From Gnetum montanum (Eukaryota > Streptophyta > Gnetopsida > Gnetales > Gnetaceae): DNA of 64,000 bases. The stretch covers positions 136,190 to 200,189 of the forward strand of contig MNCI01016025.1 in the NCBI GenBank assembly GCA_015680685.1. The letters run 5' to 3'. How positions within the stretch are numbered: position 1 is the first letter of the stretch; every line of letters starts with the position of its first letter. The position numbers and the translations under genes are program-made. The notes under the pieces are model-generated. The model was not told the DNA's origin. It was given only the letters and a program-made list of their open reading frames with translations, and made no database searches. Below, piece after piece: positions 61,004 through 64,000 of this stretch.

Positions 61004-62967
61004 AGCATTCCACAGTGTTGGACTGCTGTAACATGGATAATCCAACACATATTTTACCAATATTTCAGATATTCAGTTACTGGGAAAAGAGTGGCAAGAG
61101 TGGAGGTTCAAAAATGTGATTAATCACAAAACTATGCATGCACTTCTTTGGGGCAGTGACTGTTCTGAACCGTCTCCATGCTGTTTATTGTTAATGTGTT
61201 GTAGCCAGTCCCTCAGAAATTCAGATGAGAAATCTTCTGCCTCTTGCAAAATACTGTCTTCGGCAAAATAGAAACCAGAAGCTTGGAACAGATTCAAAAT
61301 ACTTTTCACGTGTGTTTCTTCATCTGCAGCAGTTGCTGCTTTTGGGATCTTAGTCTCAGCAGTTGGCTCCAACCTAAGAGTTGATGAGTCGACTGTCTTG
61401 AAAGTTTCCAGGGCTTCTGCAGTGTTCATGAAAAAACACTCAAGAACAAGATTAAAAAATGATAGAATGATGATAGTTTGAGTAATTTTTTTGGGTGTGA
61501 CTGCATAGCCGTGTATCCTGAAAAGCCTGAATGCCAAAGAAGTGGAGAAAAGTTCTGAGTGCTCGTTGCTATTTTTGCTTGTACTCATCAACATGAACAC
61601 ACAATACAACTCTAAATATGAAATAAATAGAAAGTCAGTGAATGAATTAACAACTTTTGTGCAAAGATGCTGAGTGTCCTGCTGCCCTAAAGACCTGGGC
61701 ATGGGAATTGAGAAGATTCAATTAAATATATAATTCAAATTGGAATAATGATTACTCTTTTTTTATTGGAAAAAATCAAGTAAATGTGACACCAATTTAT
61801 AGATACCTTGATATAGATCTTTGTGACAATTATACATGTAAGTGTGCATAAAAGAGAGGATGGCATGTGGATTAAAAGTCTTATTTGATTTAAAACACTT
61901 AGAAATCAGAAAACAGTTCTTTTGTTCTATTGTACAGCCAACTCTTCTGTGTGGATATGGAGTGTGGGGTATTAGAACTGCTAGTAAAAATTGAAAGAAA
62001 ATAGATGAAGTTTTTAAGTATTCTTTAGTAGAAAAATTTTAGTACAATATGATACCATTAGAAACAGAAGCTCTTTGCATAACAGCTCAATTTTTGAAGG
62101 AAGTCTTAGTTGCTACACAAAAGAAAGGATGGTTCTATAAAAGAATGATTTGAGTCAAAAAATAGAACATTGAGATTGATATTCTACATTATAATATAAG
62201 GGAGTTCCTTCATAGAAGGAAAGAAATAATTCTAGATAGCATTAAAGGAGGCATCAACTTCAAAATAACTTATTTATCTGCTGCTCATGATGTCGAATTA
62301 GTCTAACAAGATTGAGCTTCCATTATTTTAGAATTGAAATAGTTAGATAGGTCCAAACTCCAAGAGAAGAGAGAACCTGTCATTTATGGAATCAAAAGCA
62401 ATTGAAGATGGGGATCACATATTCTTGAAATGTCCTGATCTAGAGCAAAGTTGCCACAAATTGTAAATTATAGGTAATAGTTTATTTGAGCTTTTTGTAA
62501 TAGCACCAATAAAACTTGGTAACTTTATTGATGAAGTGTTTGCTACACCTACTATGTATATTTCTTTTGTCCAATAGATCCATTTTAGTGTCAATTATTC
62601 AAAATATATTTAAAAGGAAACCATTAACCCAAATGCAGTAAGTTATGAAACCAATGAGGGTGATGAAAGTCCCAACAAAGAAAAGAAAAAAATTAGACAA
62701 AAAGGAAGACTTTACAAGACTTTTTACCTGTGAACATAATCAAGAGCATTCTTAATTTCTTTGGTGAAGTATTTGTTCACAGCAAGAGACGGAAGAACAT
62801 GTACCACCTGAAGGCATTCATATACATCTATGTTCCCTCGTTTGTTTGATTCAGATTGGATTGAAACAGAGCAAGGATCCTGATCATGTTCTTTATTTCT
62901 TCAATAAATAGTTTCAAGTTGATTTACATATTGAGAATCCTGCCACAGAAAATGTGAATCTGTAAAA

Positions 62968-63116
62968 TGTAAATAGTTATATTGTAAACACAAAAGAATT
63001 AGGAAATCTACTTTTCTGTTCACAAAATGGTGGAACAGAAGATACCAGGTATGGTGAGTTGAGGGATAGAACAAGGTCCTCTGTCCAAATGTTGTCATGA
63101 AAATATACCGAGCCAC
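62968..63116 (-). pseudogene. Possible upstream exon of the terpene synthase pseudogene
   Basis: On the minus strand, RTLFYPSTHHTWYLLFHHF followed by NRK and a GTAGAT donor is placed where terpene synthases have F-L-x-S-P-S-x-T-A-x-x-F. The next exon (from 62939) opens DSQYVNQLETI, fitting the D-x-K-C-L-x-Y-L motif that follows. Similarity is weak. Confidence 0.3.
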
Positions 63117-64000
63117 ATTCCCAAATCAAACCAGTTATTGTAGTACTAGACATTTTGTATTAGTCTGAAAATGACTGATCCAGTTAACTTCATATGAAAG
63201 GAGTCAGTGGTTATGGAGGGATTGATTCATTTATATAGAAAGACTTTGATATGGATATTCACTGCCAAATAATGTATGAACGCCAGGGCAACACAAAAGA
63301 ATCATCCAGAAATTTGATTGGTGAGACAGTAAAGACACGTGATAATCATTGCAGTAAGACACTAATGCAGCTAACAACTGTAACAGCTGTCTTGTTACAG
63401 TTTTGGGTAGGTGCATTTAACCAAGTCAGTACCAATAAGTCCTTAGCTCATTTATCAAATTTACTTTTTCATGGATCAATTTCATTATTTGAATGAAGTT
63501 CAAAAAAAATGTATTATTATTTGGAGTGATGGTAAGGTCCTGGTTTTTTAACTTGAAGAATTATGTTCAAGGTTAAGTCTAAGTGCAATTACATGGAAAA
63601 GTTAGACTTTGAATCATATACTGACCCTTTCATCAACTATTTATTGTTTACTTTTCCCTATCTCCATGAAATAAACCAATAAATTCCAAAAACCTTTTTC
63701 TCTATAAGATTCGTCACTAAAATCATGCATGCTACTTCAAAACTATATCAATGATAAACATCATATTATATATAAATTTGTTATGCAGAAATAATTGACG
63801 TCTTTCAAGAAACATCGGAATGTTTTTCAAAACATGAAAGATTCTAAGCTTTGCTGGAGGTGATGATCCTTTAATGAAGTCAGAAGAAAAAATCTATTTA
63901 TCAAAGGGATACTTTCTTAGTTTACCCACTCCTTGAAAGTGATGGTGCTCAGACATGCACATTGCAAGAAGAGTAATAATAAGTTTGGAACCTTGTGACA
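63117..64000. other. Sequence upstream of the terpene synthase pseudogene, no gene identified
   Basis: 5' exons of the terpene synthase are expected on the minus strand here or beyond the window edge, but none could be recognised. No retrotransposon motif is seen. Confidence 0.4.

Larger units (their letters stand above)
59456..62939 (-). pseudogene. Terpene synthase pseudogene (multi-exon, probably gymnosperm TPS-d type)
   Basis: The minus strand carries the terpene synthase exon series in order with GT-AG introns. 62939-62728: NIDVYECLQVVHVLPSLAVN and YFTKEIKNALDYVHR. 61702-61124 (boundaries unclear): SNEHSELFSTSLAFRLFRIH, GYAVTP, HVKSILNLFQASGFYF and EDFSSEFLRDW. 61079-60924: VKYVLDYPCYSSPTLWNARN, then YIDIYQSNH. 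60835-60749: LKLAKLTFNIKQAIHQKEM. About 60705-60451: WRDSD, FGPMECYFFGALSIPEP, ALDNTADNNATFTELRLF, where the class I D-D-x-x-D box is D-N-T-A-D. 60368-60218: SYPEQVLKFTIATINEIALK. 60095-59873: WMNLARAYLHESEWNEKKYF, later LIRVSDDFGDFK. About 59700-59456: MKGLILKRWQEINLWNF. Stops (for example near 62896, 60465, 59941), frameshifts and a lost acceptor near 60703 show it is dead. Splice junctions 60924/60835 and 60218/60095 still join in frame. It is class I; the exact product class cannot be told. Confidence 0.9.

Noticed and set aside
63231-63496. Overlapping open frames on both strands upstream of the terpene synthase
   Set aside because: No terpene synthase, retrotransposon or other motif is seen and codon use is unremarkable; treated as chance.
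1-64000. tRNA, rRNA or organelle-derived insert
   Set aside because: No cloverleaf-forming B-box-bearing stretch, rRNA core or plastid/mitochondrial gene was recognised by eye; a tRNA or rRNA covariance scan would be needed to exclude small ones.

Overview
The window is AT-rich plant nuclear DNA, most likely from a gymnosperm (conifer-type) genome. The reasons are the dense layers of old, stop-riddled LTR retrotransposons, the GT-AG introns in the few gene remnants, and a terpene synthase pseudogene whose motifs (LHGY-type helix, LDY..Y helix, Asp-rich helix) look gymnosperm-like. The genus cannot be read from the sequence. No intact protein-coding gene was found.

Layout. 1-4150 (+): decayed, intron-rich coding region of unknown identity. 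4457-4600: short tandem array. 4870-8010 (-): gag and protease remains of a Ty3/gypsy element (E). 10151-14712 (+): Ty1/copia element split inside its integrase by a deleted gypsy element (F, 11445-14483). 14722-23746 (+): gypsy element C (pol, antisense ORF, LTR-like internal promoter, long 3' ORF here called ORFX, 3' LTR). 25029-27650 (-): second copia pol. 27700-28587 (+): an LTR with its primer-binding site. 28640-48249 (-): element A, with the same plan as C plus gag, a rearranged 3' end, and a complete gag-only element D (36037-41896, +) inserted in its integrase. 48280-48880 (+): copia RNase H remnant. 49018-58465 (-): element B, a complete gypsy copy with two LTRs, primer-binding site, polypurine tract and a perfect 5-bp target duplication. 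59456-63116 (-): multi-exon terpene synthase pseudogene.

Elements A, B, C, D and F belong to one Ty3/gypsy lineage. Their LTRs begin TGATGA and end CTCATCA. Their primer-binding sites are TTGGCACC(A)TTG-like, matching the tRNA-Asp type used by plant Athila/Tat elements. Their Gag proteins share an unusual short zinc-knuckle-like motif. In all four copies that keep the pol-to-LTR interval (A, B, C, D) an ORF with a P-(L/I)-(E/D)-V-x-P motif lies antisense to gag-pol. A and C also carry a long sense ORF downstream of an LTR-U3-like promoter.

Five N characters mark joins in the assembly. Two sit exactly between perfect or near-perfect direct duplications and are probably gap-closing artefacts.
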